Part shown: in pieces, positions 11,305 through 19,440 of the stretch
How the letters are laid out: each line of letters opens with the position of its first letter
Position numbering within the stretch: position 1 is the first letter of the stretch
Translations under genes and position numbers: made by a program
The notes under the pieces: model-generated
Databases searched by the model: none
Told to the model about the DNA's origin: nothing
The model's input: only the letters and a program-made list of their open reading frames with translations
Source: Galeruca laticollis
Lineage: Eukaryota > Arthropoda > Insecta > Coleoptera > Chrysomelidae
Assembly: GCA_963921935.1 (NCBI GenBank)
Contig: OY998175.1
Location: forward strand, 228,616,122-228,680,121
Direction of reading: 5' to 3'
Length of the DNA: 64,000 nt

Positions 11305-11987
11305 TTTCACAATATGGTACGTGGTTGTGATGGGTTACAAAGGAAGGTATTTTTTGTTTTTGCTTTTGAGTTAGCTTGGCGTGGTGGAGAAGGCTACAAG
11401 TGCTTAATTTCATACTTTAAAGAAGAAAAAAATTACATAGGTGAAAAAACAGGAAGGACTATTTACGACCCTGTATTTACTAAGACACGCAAGGAGGGGA
11501 AAAACCATGCACTTCACCGAAATGGCTAATAATGAATACAATCAATCCTGATTTGTGTCCCATTCGATTATACAAGAAATTCTTAGAAAAACGGGATGGA
11601 ATAAAAACAAATCGACTTTTTCTTACCATAAATCCCGCTTGGAAGCTGAACAGAAAATGGTTTAAAAATGTTCCCGCTGGACGAAATACAGTAAGCAAAT
11701 GGACTAACATACAAGCCAAAATATCAGGTTTGAATACAGAGAATATTAAACTAACTAACCATTCCTTACGAGTTACGGCTGTCTCCAATCTCACTAAAAA
11801 GGGTGTTGGCGAGCAGCAACTTATAAAAATCACTTGCCATTCCAATTCCAAATCAATAACGCCGTATCTTCAAATGGATAATAATAATAATAAATTTATT
11901 CGGGAAAAAATATACATAATATTTCACAATACACATAAAAGACAAAACAATATCATCCGAATAAACCAAATAACCACGGAAGTATAG
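11305..11987 (+). pseudogene. Crypton-type tyrosine recombinase, C-terminal catalytic part
   Basis: Two frames cover this. 11314-11529 gives KVFFVFAFELAWRGGEGYKC and TGRTIYDPVFTKTRKEG. 11532-11987 gives NPDLCPIRLYKKFLEKRDG, FLTINPAWK, WFKNVPAGRNTVSKWT, NHSLRVTAVSNLTKKGVGEQ and ITCHSNSKSITPYLQM. The LAWRG Arg, the HSLR His/Arg pair, the CHS block (usually GHS) and the terminal PYLQ Tyr match the R..H-x-x-R..H..Y catalytic set of tyrosine recombinases found in animal Cryptons. A frameshift near 11525 and the lack of an N-terminus make it a remnant. Confidence 0.7.
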
Positions 11988-12363
11988 GTACATACTTGTT
12001 TGTGGTATAAAAAAAACTACATCTACTAAAAATATTTAAGAATTGAATTACGTATTAGAATATATGAATATAATTATAATTTTTTTTCATATCAATTATT
12101 TTATTCATTAGCAAAGACAATAAACAGTATGTATAACAAGAAAATTATTATGACAAAACTGGTAAAGCAGATACAACAATACAAATCACAACAGGTATTG
12201 TACAAACATATTATATTACCACGTTCTTTTCTTTAATTCACGTTTCAAATACATTTTATCCCTATTTCAATTTGCTGCCAGATGCATTACACTCTTTTGT
12301 CTAATTGAGTATTCCTTTATTGCTTCCAACGTTTATATCTCATTTTTTGGTTACATCTTAAAT

Positions 12364-14172
12364 CTACACATTTAAAATATCTCTCTCAATCAGGGAGTGA
12401 ACAGTGGACCTCTCAACATGTAAGATAAATGATTTCATATATGATTTGAAAAGCCCTATCGAGTTAATTTCTAATAAATAATTTTTGTATGCGGTTGGTA
12501 AAAAGTTATAAATTATGGTACTTAGAAATTTCAATGATTTTTGTCCAATGGTTTTGTTTTTTATAGCAATTTCTATATTTTCTTTAAGTTTGTATCGGGT
12601 GTTGTAATTGTGATCGATTATTTGGAGTAGTGTTGATTTATTCTTATAAATGTATATAACGACATTGTAGAAATATGTCTGTCTAATATCCAATAACGAT
12701 GTTTCTGAGAATAGAGAGTTAGTTGGGTAAGTATTTGTTTTTTTGTAAATTATTTTCAAAAACCTTCTTTGTATGACTTCTAATTTTTTCAGGTGTGTTT
12801 TTGATGCAGAACCCCACCACAATATAGCGTAGTTAATTCTGGATTCAACAAGTGAGTGGTACACTACTCTCAGATAAGCAGGTTTCAAGATAGTTCTCAT
12901 ATATTTGATTTTGTATAATAGTGGTCTTAAATTGTTTGCAATATTATTTATATGTAAATCCCATCTAAGGTGGGAGTCTATAATTACTCCTAGATATTTA
13001 ATACTATTCTTCAATTTTATTATTTTTTTTCCTGACTTGTCTATTCTTAACTCGGTAAATTGGGGTAACCTATTTTTATAGCTACAGAATGGGACAAAAA
13101 ACGTCTTTTGAAAATTAATCGTCAGCTGCCTACAGTCAAACCATTCAGAAATATTGTTAAAATCTGTCTCAATTTCTTCCTTCAGCTCTTGCCACGTATT
13201 ACCCTGGTAAAATATCACCGTATCGTCAGCAAAACCGATGATGTTTCCTTTAGTTTTCAAATGAAACAAGTTATTAATATATATTAAGAATAGGGTTGGT
13301 CCCAGAACTGTGCCCTGAGGTACTCCAAATTTGATTCTCCTATTGTGGCTAATACAAGCTTCTATTTCAACAGCTTGTTCTCTATCGCTCAAGTAACTTT
13401 TAAATAAGTTCAATGGAACTCCGCGAATTCCTATATCCTCCAAGGCCCCCAGGAGCTGACTATGAGATACGGTGTCGAATGCCTTGGCAAGATCCAGGAA
13501 CACGCATATTGATGTCTTAGTTGTATCCAGGGAGGCATAGATTTGGTTTATCAAGGCAACTATAGCATCACTTGTTGAAAGTCCTTCCCGGAAACCAAAT
13601 TGAGATTGTGATAAAATATTGTATCTATTTAAATATGCAGTTAACCTAGATTTTAGGGATTTCTCGAAAATTTTTGCAACTGTTGATATTAGTGAGATAG
13701 GTCTGTAGTTTGATAAACATTTTTTATCCCCTTTTTTAAGTATTGGAGTGATTATGGCCTTTTTTAATTCTGCTGGGCACTTCCCTGTTTCGAAAATGGA
13801 ATTGATCAAATCTACTAAATATGGAGCGATCACTTCTGCATTTTCTTTGATAGCTTCAGATGCAATGTTGTCTATACCTGGTGCCTTTTTGTTTTTTAAT
13901 GTTTTAATAATGTTTAATACTTCTGACTCTGTTACAGGTGTTAAAAAGAAGGATGTATTCATCTGAATTCGATCGTTTTTGCAGAGAGGATTAGTTGGAA
14001 TATTTATTTCTCTTGCTAATTTTTCTCCAACGTCAGCGACAAAGTCGTTAAATTTTTGTGCTATATGTATAGGTTCCTTAGCCGTGGCTCCATCCTCTGT
14101 AACGATTTCCTCTATTTTATCTTTATTTTGATTATTATTACTATTTTTACAACCTTTTATCAGAGTCCACAA
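12364..14172 (-). CDS. LINE reverse transcriptase domain (ORF2 C-terminal part)
   Basis: This uninterrupted 602-residue frame carries all RT blocks: KNKKAPGIDNIASEAIKE, ILKKGDKKCLSNYRPISLIS, SQFGFREGLSTSDAIVAL, VFLDLAKAFDTVSHSQLL, FGVPQGTVLGPTLFLIYIND-like and GFADDTVIFYQG (catalytic A-D-D). The conserved KYLGVIIDSHLRWDLHI and a C-terminal thumb-like tail follow to the stop at 12364. It performs target-primed reverse transcription. It belongs with the endonuclease frame upstream, from which it is split by a break near 14180. The listed start is the first Met in frame and not a true initiation site. Confidence 0.85.
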   Translation of the reverse strand: MWTLIKGCKNSNNNQNKDKIEEIVTEDGATAKEPIHIAQKFNDFVADVGEKLAREINIPTNPLCKNDRIQMNTSFFLTPVTESEVLNIIKTLKNKKAPGIDNIASEAIKENAEVIAPYLVDLINSIFETGKCPAELKKAIITPILKKGDKKCLSNYRPISLISTVAKIFEKSLKSRLTAYLNRYNILSQSQFGFREGLSTSDAIVALINQIYASLDTTKTSICVFLDLAKAFDTVSHSQLLGALEDIGIRGVPLNLFKSYLSDREQAVEIEACISHNRRIKFGVPQGTVLGPTLFLIYINNLFHLKTKGNIIGFADDTVIFYQGNTWQELKEEIETDFNNISEWFDCRQLTINFQKTFFVPFCSYKNRLPQFTELRIDKSGKKIIKLKNSIKYLGVIIDSHLRWDLHINNIANNLRPLLYKIKYMRTILKPAYLRVVYHSLVESRINYAILWWGSASKTHLKKLEVIQRRFLKIIYKKTNTYPTNSLFSETSLLDIRQTYFYNVVIYIYKNKSTLLQIIDHNYNTRYKLKENIEIAIKNKTIGQKSLKFLSTIIYNFLPTAYKNYLLEINSIGLFKSYMKSFILHVERSTVHSLIERDILNV

Positions 14173-14188
14173 TTGCTTCGAACTATTT

Positions 14189-14383
14189 TCACTCTGAGGA
14201 ATAATTTAACTTTGCTGCCTTAATAGTTCTATCGACAATTCTCCTGTAATTTAAGTACTCTCTCTTTTTTTCGACATTTTCAGGGTCTTTAGAAAGTTCC
14301 CTGTAGAGTTTATTTCTTCTCTGAATAGAAGTTATTACACCCTTTGTAATCCATTTTTTCCTTTTCATGAACCCACGATTCAC
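14189..14383 (-). pseudogene. LINE ORF2 linker between endonuclease and RT
   Basis: The frame RGFMKRKKWITKGVITSIQR and ELSKDPENVEKKREYLNYRR is the typical KxWxTxGI-like, basic helical linker between endonuclease and RT of CR1/jockey LINEs. It is offset from both neighbouring frames, giving one break on each side (about 14180 and 14400). Confidence 0.7.
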
Positions 14384-14425
14384 TTTCGTCGCAATCGTGT
14401 TAGATGAAATGTATGAGCTTAGAGT

Positions 14426-15277
14426 TTATATTAAGTAAGTTGCCTTTTGATCTACGTCAATATGGTTTTTATATTCGGTCCAATCATGTTTGCGCAAGTG
14501 TTGTTTCAGTTTGTTATAGTTTACGTGTTTTATAGTATGCTCCTTTTGGGATTTTAATGTTGGAGATGATGGGATAACTGCAAAAATCCCCCTATGGTCA
14601 CTTATAAATGTGTCATACACAGATGATAAGCAATTATCTACGTTGTTCTTCCTGCTACTATAAAAAATGTGATCGATGCAACTTTCAGACAAACCATAAA
14701 CTCTAGTGGGCTTATTTATTAGAGAACAAAAGCCGTACTCTTCCATAATATTCAAATAATTGGAAACATTATCGCTAGTCAATTTCAAATTTATATTAAT
14801 ATCGCCGATTAAAATGTGCTCGGTAATTTTTAATTTACTTGCTTTTTCTAGGTATGTCTCGAGATCACAGAGAAATGCATCATCATTAACTGGTGGAGGC
14901 TTATATATGGAGGTTATAGCCATTTGATTACTATTTTTCGTTTTTAATATTACTTGTATGGCACGACACATTCCTATAGATATCACATTATGTTTATATT
15001 CAAATTTATTTTTAATAAAAACTATAACTCCATCATTTTTGTTTATATTACCCTCACTATATAGTAAGTCGTAGTTTTCAAGCTGAAACAAGCTGTAGTC
15101 ATGCACAGTAAAGGTTTCACTCAAAACTATGCAATCATAGGAAAATGAAAGTTGATGTAAAAATATTTTCAATTTATCCAGGTTTTTGTTTACGCTACAT
15201 ATATTTTGATGGAAAATAGTGAATTTCTGACCATTCATATTGTTGTAAATATTATTAATTTCATTTGTTGACTTCAA
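14426..15277 (-). CDS. LINE AP-like endonuclease domain (ORF2 N-terminal part)
   Basis: Residues 18-35 read FTIFHQNICSVNKNLDKL, the first endonuclease block with its metal-site Asn. LSETF gives the Glu, ITSIYKPPP the next strand, HILIGDININL the catalytic Asp/Asn pair, and TFISDHRGIFAVI the terminal SDH. All active-site residues are therefore present. The enzyme nicks target DNA to prime reverse transcription. The frame ends at 14426 by a frameshift shortly before the RT. ORF1 lies upstream at 15522-16084. Confidence 0.85.
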   Translation of the reverse strand: MKSTNEINNIYNNMNGQKFTIFHQNICSVNKNLDKLKIFLHQLSFSYDCIVLSETFTVHDYSLFQLENYDLLYSEGNINKNDGVIVFIKNKFEYKHNVISIGMCRAIQVILKTKNSNQMAITSIYKPPPVNDDAFLCDLETYLEKASKLKITEHILIGDININLKLTSDNVSNYLNIMEEYGFCSLINKPTRVYGLSESCIDHIFYSSRKNNVDNCLSSVYDTFISDHRGIFAVIPSSPTLKSQKEHTIKHVNYNKLKQHLRKHDWTEYKNHIDVDQKATYLI

Positions 15278-15521
15278 CTCTGAAGTATTGAAAGGTTCTC
15301 AATTCACATCCCTAATGTAAGGATCCATTGTGCGACCTGGTACAGTTTTGTGAAACTAGGGACAAACTGAGGATATGAGATCACTTGAAATAATTTTAAA
15401 AAATAACAAAAGTATAACTTTGCATCTAACTATTAAGAGAGTATGATCTTAACCATAGCCCTCTCAAGAGAAATATCAAATAAGAAAACAGAGCACACAA
15501 CAGTGAAGAGAAGAGATGAAG

Positions 15522-16084
15522 TTATACCCTCTTCACATTTGAGGATGAATTGTTCCTGGTTCTGTAATGGAGATTTGGATCTGGTTTTCCGTTTGAGGCC
15601 ACTTTTGAAAAGTTCTTCTTGTCGTTGGGTGCGTGTGGTTTTTCCAGTTTTTGATTTACTGCTTCTTTGTCTGGTTGATTTCGGTCTCGACGTTCTTTTT
15701 CGTCTATTTCTGGTGTTTTGATTGTTTGATGGTGAACAGGTGTTCCAGGATCGCTGCTGGAAGTATGCGTTTTAGTGCTTTCTTCTTCAGCTGGATCTGT
15801 TAGTTGTGATGCATGATATGTAGTCCCATTTACATGAAGCTTTCTCCCCTTAATGAAGCAGTTTGGTTCGTTGTTTTGTTTGGCAAGATACGGGTGTGTT
15901 CTTAAAATTTTGGTCTCAGCTAATTACAGTTTGGTTTGATCATGTACAATAGAAATTCTAGTTCCTTTTAGGTTCTTGATATTTTTGAAAATCTTCTGTT
16001 TCTTTAAATAGCATAGAAACTCCAATTTAATCGGACTCGTTTTACTACGGCCCAGTGTACAGATATTATTAAAATCAGATTCGG
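15522..16084 (-). CDS. LINE ORF1 C-terminal part (nucleic-acid-binding protein)
   Basis: The minus frame from 16084 gives SPIKLEFLCYLKKQKIFKNI, then LKGTRISIVHDQTKL, one TAA, then LAETKILRTHPYLAKQNN and CFIKGRKLHVNGTTYH. This is the alpha/beta C-terminal block typical of CR1/L2-type ORF1 proteins, which coat the LINE RNA. A hydrophilic Lys/Ser-rich tail runs to the stop at 15522. One in-frame stop at a Gln position near 15926 and the missing N-terminus mark it as damaged. Confidence 0.6.
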
Positions 16085-16250
16085 ATGAAAATCACCATGA
16101 AGAAATAGTGACAAAAATGCGTGGTAATGATGTTCCACAACACTTTCAAACATCTTCAGCCGTTAATAAACCGGTATCTGCATTGTCTAATCAGAACACA
16201 AAGAGTTATTGCAATTGTGTATTTCATTGCAATTCCTGCAACTTTTAGTT
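16084..16250 (+). pseudogene. Possible Crypton recombinase C-terminal tail (second copy)
   Basis: An open frame reads DENHHEEIVTKMRGND and ends SYCNCVFHCNSCNF before a stop. Animal Crypton recombinases often end in a helix with HH-x-x-I-x-x-x-M-R followed by a Cys/Asn-rich terminus, which is what is seen here. The catalytic core is missing because the LINE junction lies immediately before it. Identification rests on a short match. Confidence 0.35.
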
Positions 16251-16440
16251 TAGGTTTAAATCGTTTTACTATATATTTCCGTTCTTTCTTTTAAAAATAG
16301 TTATGAAAAAGTCGTATTTTTGGGTCTTTTTATTTTGTTTGCACCTAACAGCATGTTTTAAAATGGATATTTTGTATTAAAAAATAGAAATAGGAATTTA
16401 ATATTTAAACCAATATTTGTATTCGGGAAATATTCCCCCG

Positions 16441-16653
16441 AATTACACTCGTGCATCAAAATAACCAGATAATTTTGAATTCGAGCGTGTTGTCTTGGAA
16501 AAACTGCATTCGGTCATTTTCATATTTTGTTAAAAGACCCCTCCACTTTCGGTGTCGGGCTCTTTCTCCAAAATATGAAAATGAACTCATGCAGTTTTTA
16601 GACAACACGCTGTCATGCAAAATTATCGGTAATTTTGATGCACTTGTGCAATT
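16441..16653. repeat. Long imperfect hairpin (foldback MITE-like element)
   Basis: Two ~85 bp arms are inverted copies. The left arm begins AATTACACTCGTGCATCAAA and passes through CGTGTTGTCTTGGAAAAACTG to CATTTTCATATTTTG (16527). The right arm begins CAAAATATGAAAATG (about 16571) and passes through CAGTTTTTAGACAACACG to TTTTGATGCACTTGTGCAAT. A ~40 bp loop separates them. Weaker pairing extends outwards. No coding potential; the two frames over it (16451 + and 16782 -) are artefacts of the palindrome. Confidence 0.8.
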
Positions 16654-16659
16654 ACTTCC

Positions 16660-17090
16660 GAAAAGAGAATTTGTCTGTAGCAGATAATTATTCACAAAGC
16701 ATTTCTCGTGTGAGAGATCTTGTATCCTAAAGTCAGCCACTTTGAAACTTGTCTGGACCGAGATGAAACTGCAATTTAACAACTAAGTACACCGAAGGAA
16801 AAGTTGGTAACAAAATTTTCATTAGTATATAGATATACAAAAAGTTTAAAAGAAAAATCAATTGAATAATAAGCATGCTAATTTGAACTTAAATAGATTT
16901 TGATCCCTGGGAAAATAAAACGAATCTTACATTACAGCCTTTTTAAAGAAATTGCTAGCAATTTAATTGCTGGCCTTTGTTGAATCATAATTGTGCATGC
17001 GTTTCGGCCCATTTTCACTGCAACTTTCAGGCTTGAAAAATATAGAAATGTTAGTGTTTTTAAATGAAACTCACGGTCTCTAGTTAATTC
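16660..17090. other. No gene recognised
   Basis: Moderately AT-rich sequence between the hairpin and the Penelope element. No domain or repeat was recognised. Confidence 0.4.
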
Positions 17091-17127
17091 CACAATATAA
17101 TAAAAGTTATTGAGAATTCTAAAAAAT

Positions 17128-17170
17128 TGACAATTGTTTCGATAAATCAATATCATCGTCAGAATGACAG
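17128..17170 (-). ncRNA. Hammerhead-ribozyme-like motif in Penelope terminal region
   Basis: The minus strand reads CTGACGA, stem II GATA...TATC with loop, GAAAC, then AATTGTC. This contains the full CUGANGA and GAAA core and a GUC cleavage triplet. Its place just beyond the GIY-YIG gene is where Penelope terminal hammerheads are known to lie. Stem III (CAA/TTG) is very short, as in other Penelope hammerheads, so cleavage may need a dimer. Confidence 0.5.
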
Positions 17171-17423
17171 AAGTTACATTTCATTTTATGCCTACCTGAT
17201 GTTTAGTATTTATTTTTGGCTAGACCAAGAAGTAACCTAACTTGTGATTGGCTTAATATATGTTTATAGAACAAAGAAGAAGAAGTGATATTACAAATAT
17301 TGAAGCTTAGATATTATTAGCCCTATGGTGATATCCTGGATATCATTTTTCCAATTAAGATCAGTATAACTGTGCAATGATATAGAAAACCAGGAAAACT
17401 ATATCTGCTGATCTTTACAATTA

Positions 17424-18092
17424 TCACTTAAGAAGACAGTTTATTAGTGGAGAACTCCCTAGATTTAACTGTTTATTGACAACTTCATATTGTGGGTTTC
17501 TTAAATGTCTTCTAATTTCCAGTTCTTCAAGGAAATCCAGTTCTTGTTTCTTTTCACAAATATGCAGCACTTCTAGTTCTGTGTTAGGTGTCAATGAATG
17601 ATTGGTGTCAAGTAGATGTTTTGCGTAGTAGGATTTATCTGGTTGTTTTAATCTGTATGCTCGTAAGTGCTCACTGTATCGTATTTCAAAATTCCTAAGG
17701 GTCTGACCCAAATAGACAGCATTACATTCTGGACATTTGAGTTTATATATACCTGACTTCTTTAATAGTGGTATTTTTGTTTTTACATTTAACAATTTTG
17801 TACTAACGTTACTTTCTGTTTTAAAAGAAATTGTTGTATTCGTTGCTGAAGATATTATCTTTGAAATAATATTAGAAATATTTCCTGCATATGTGATGGT
17901 TTTATAAGTTTTAATTTCATCAGCTTGTTTAGGATATATTAGTTGTAATGCCACTTTTTCTTCTTTTTTACTAATTAGCTTATTTATCATATCTAATGGA
18001 TAACCGTTAGATGTTGCTATTTGTCTAATTGTATTAATCTCTCTATCAAAATTACATTTGTTCATAGGAACTGAAAAAGCTCTATGTATCAT
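17424..18092 (-). CDS. Penelope GIY-YIG endonuclease and RT thumb
   Basis: The 222-residue frame starts with the RT thumb (INTIRQIATSNGYPLDMINK) and continues to SGIYKLKCPECNAVYLGQTL, the GIY...YLG core, here with a CPEC zinc-binding pair. RYSEHLRAYR provides the conserved Arg and His region, KHLLDTNH the next block, and FLEELEIRR the catalytic Glu region. The endonuclease nicks target DNA for insertion. A stop and shift at about 18100 separate it from the RT frame upstream. Confidence 0.85.
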   Translation of the reverse strand: MIHRAFSVPMNKCNFDREINTIRQIATSNGYPLDMINKLISKKEEKVALQLIYPKQADEIKTYKTITYAGNISNIISKIISSATNTTISFKTESNVSTKLLNVKTKIPLLKKSGIYKLKCPECNAVYLGQTLRNFEIRYSEHLRAYRLKQPDKSYYAKHLLDTNHSLTPNTELEVLHICEKKQELDFLEELEIRRHLRNPQYEVVNKQLNLGSSPLINCLLK

Positions 18093-18116
18093 TGAATTAT
18101 ATGCTGCTAGTCTGTG

Positions 18117-18530
18117 TCACATAGGGTGGTTAGAATTGAATGGAATTGTCACATCAGTCTGTGTTGGTTTTCGGTAAATTGAATAATCAAGTACATTATT
18201 AACTCTTTGAATTTTTAAATCAAGAAAAGTTATTGTGCTATTTTCTTCAATTTCTAATGTAAATTTTATTTTCGGGTGTAAATTATTGATGTGGTTGAAA
18301 AATACATCTAATTGTCGTTCACTACCCATAAAACAAGCTAATATGTCATCTACATATCTATACCAAAATAAAATATTTTTCGAAATATTACTTTCAAAGA
18401 TCTTTCTTTCTAAATTGTCCATAAAAATGTTTGCTAAAATAGGTGATATAGGGCTTCCCATTGGTAAACCTTCATTTTGAATATATATCTTATTGTCAAA
18501 AGTGAAATAATTTTGATTTGCATACATCAA
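18117..18530 (-). pseudogene. Penelope reverse transcriptase, palm part
   Basis: The frame shows YIQNEGLPMGSPISPILANI and WYRYVDDILACF, the catalytic Y-V-D-D box of Penelope RTs, then TITFLDLKI and YSIYRKPTQTD, which are typical of the group. It ends in a TGA at 18117 and the thumb continues in the next frame. It should be read together with the preceding frame 18496-18815. Confidence 0.85.
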
Positions 18531-18815
18531 ATAAATTAAGTATATCTGATATTATTCCTGGATTAATATTTTTATCTTCTAGTAATTTTCTTACAAGTAT
18601 TAGACATTCTTTAGGAGGAATGTTAGTAAACATATTAGTTACATCGAACGAAATGATTTTATAGTTACCTTGCAAGTGGATTGCTTTCAACTTTTTGATT
18701 AGTTCTATTGAATTTCTAATTGAGTACTGAGATTCATATCCGTAAGTATTGAGTATATTGTTGAGCTTCTTTGCCAATATATTATTAGGAGCATTAACAT
18801 AAGAGACTACAGGTC
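18496..18815 (-). pseudogene. Penelope reverse transcriptase, fingers part
   Basis: The segment RPVVSYVNAPNNILAKKLN, then NYKIISFDVTNMFTNIP, is the fingers and first catalytic Asp (FDVTNMFT) of the Penelope RT. The conserved sequence begins abruptly at about 18815. Upstream residues in the same frame come from the neighbouring GC-rich repeat. A frameshift near 18510 separates it from the palm frame. Confidence 0.8.
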
Positions 18816-19440
18816 TACAGCGCACACAAAACGGCCCCATAACGATTTTCGCTTCGTTTTTGTCGATATTTCCAGGAAAATTCTCGAATATGACGTCCGC
18901 GTCCAGGTTAGGGCGCACCAGGTGTCCGTGGGGTGTTCGCAGGTACCATATTTGAATTCAGCGACCCAAAAAACCCCCCATAACGGTTTTCGGTTCGTCT
19001 TCTTCAATTGTGTCTGGAAAACCCTCGGGGATGACGTTCAGGTCCACGTTTGGATGCACCAGGTGTTCGGGGGGTCGTTTTCCACATGAAATTCAGATTC
19101 AGCGCACACAAAACGGCCCCATAACGATTTTGTTTTTGTCGATGTTTCCAGGAAAATTCTCGAAGATGGCGTCCGCGTCCAGGTTTGGGCGCACCAGGTG
19201 TCCGTGGGGTATTCACCGATGGAATATTTGAATTCAGCGACCCAAAAAACCCCCGGGTGCCAAGTTTCTCTCCTTCCTCGCATGAAGTTCGGGATAGTCC
19301 CACGGAGATGATGTTCGGCGGCGTTCCTGAGCTCCAGGTGTTCGGGGGGTCAATTTGAACATCATAATCGTGATCAGCGACCTCAAAAACCCCTGGGTAC
19401 CCAATTTGGGCCAATTCTGACTCTTATTTACAAAGTTATG
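18816..19440. repeat. GC-rich tandem repeat, ~140 bp units alternating in ~280 bp dimers
   Basis: CAGCGCACACAAAACGGCCC occurs at 18818 and 19100. The related CAGCGACCCAAAAAACCCCC occurs at 18959 and 19235, and a third variant at 19375. Shared blocks within each unit include TTTCCAGGAAAATTCTCG and GGCGCACCAGGTGTCCGTGG. Two unit types therefore alternate. Base composition is much richer in G+C than the surroundings. Open frames of 66-136 codons on both strands (for example 19004-19414 minus) come from the repeat and share no protein domain. Confidence 0.85.

Larger units (their letters stand above)
12080..16084 (-). mobile_element. Two-ORF LINE (CR1/jockey-like non-LTR retrotransposon)
   Basis: On the minus strand it has ORF1 (16084-15522), then an AP-type endonuclease (15277-14426) and an RT (14383-12364), followed by a ~270 bp 3' UTR. 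The UTR ends with AATAAA near 12110 and an A-rich run at about 12085. Only a few frame breaks occur, so it is relatively young. The 5' end abuts a different element (Crypton tail) at about 16084, where ORF1 is already open, so it is 5'-truncated. Confidence 0.85.
17090..18815 (-). mobile_element. Penelope-like element (5'-truncated)
   Basis: The minus strand carries a Penelope-type RT (18918-18117, element part from about 18815) followed by a GIY-YIG endonuclease (18092-17424). A terminal segment with a hammerhead-like motif lies at about 17130-17170. This RT plus C-terminal GIY-YIG arrangement is diagnostic of Penelope-like elements. The 5' end is fused to the GC-rich repeat at about 18815. 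Few breaks are present. Confidence 0.85.

Noticed and set aside
11480..11851. 123-codon minus-strand frame
   Set aside because: Antisense of the Crypton recombinase.
19004..19414. 136-codon frame on the minus strand
   Set aside because: Lies wholly in the GC-rich tandem repeat and repeats with the unit; no domain.
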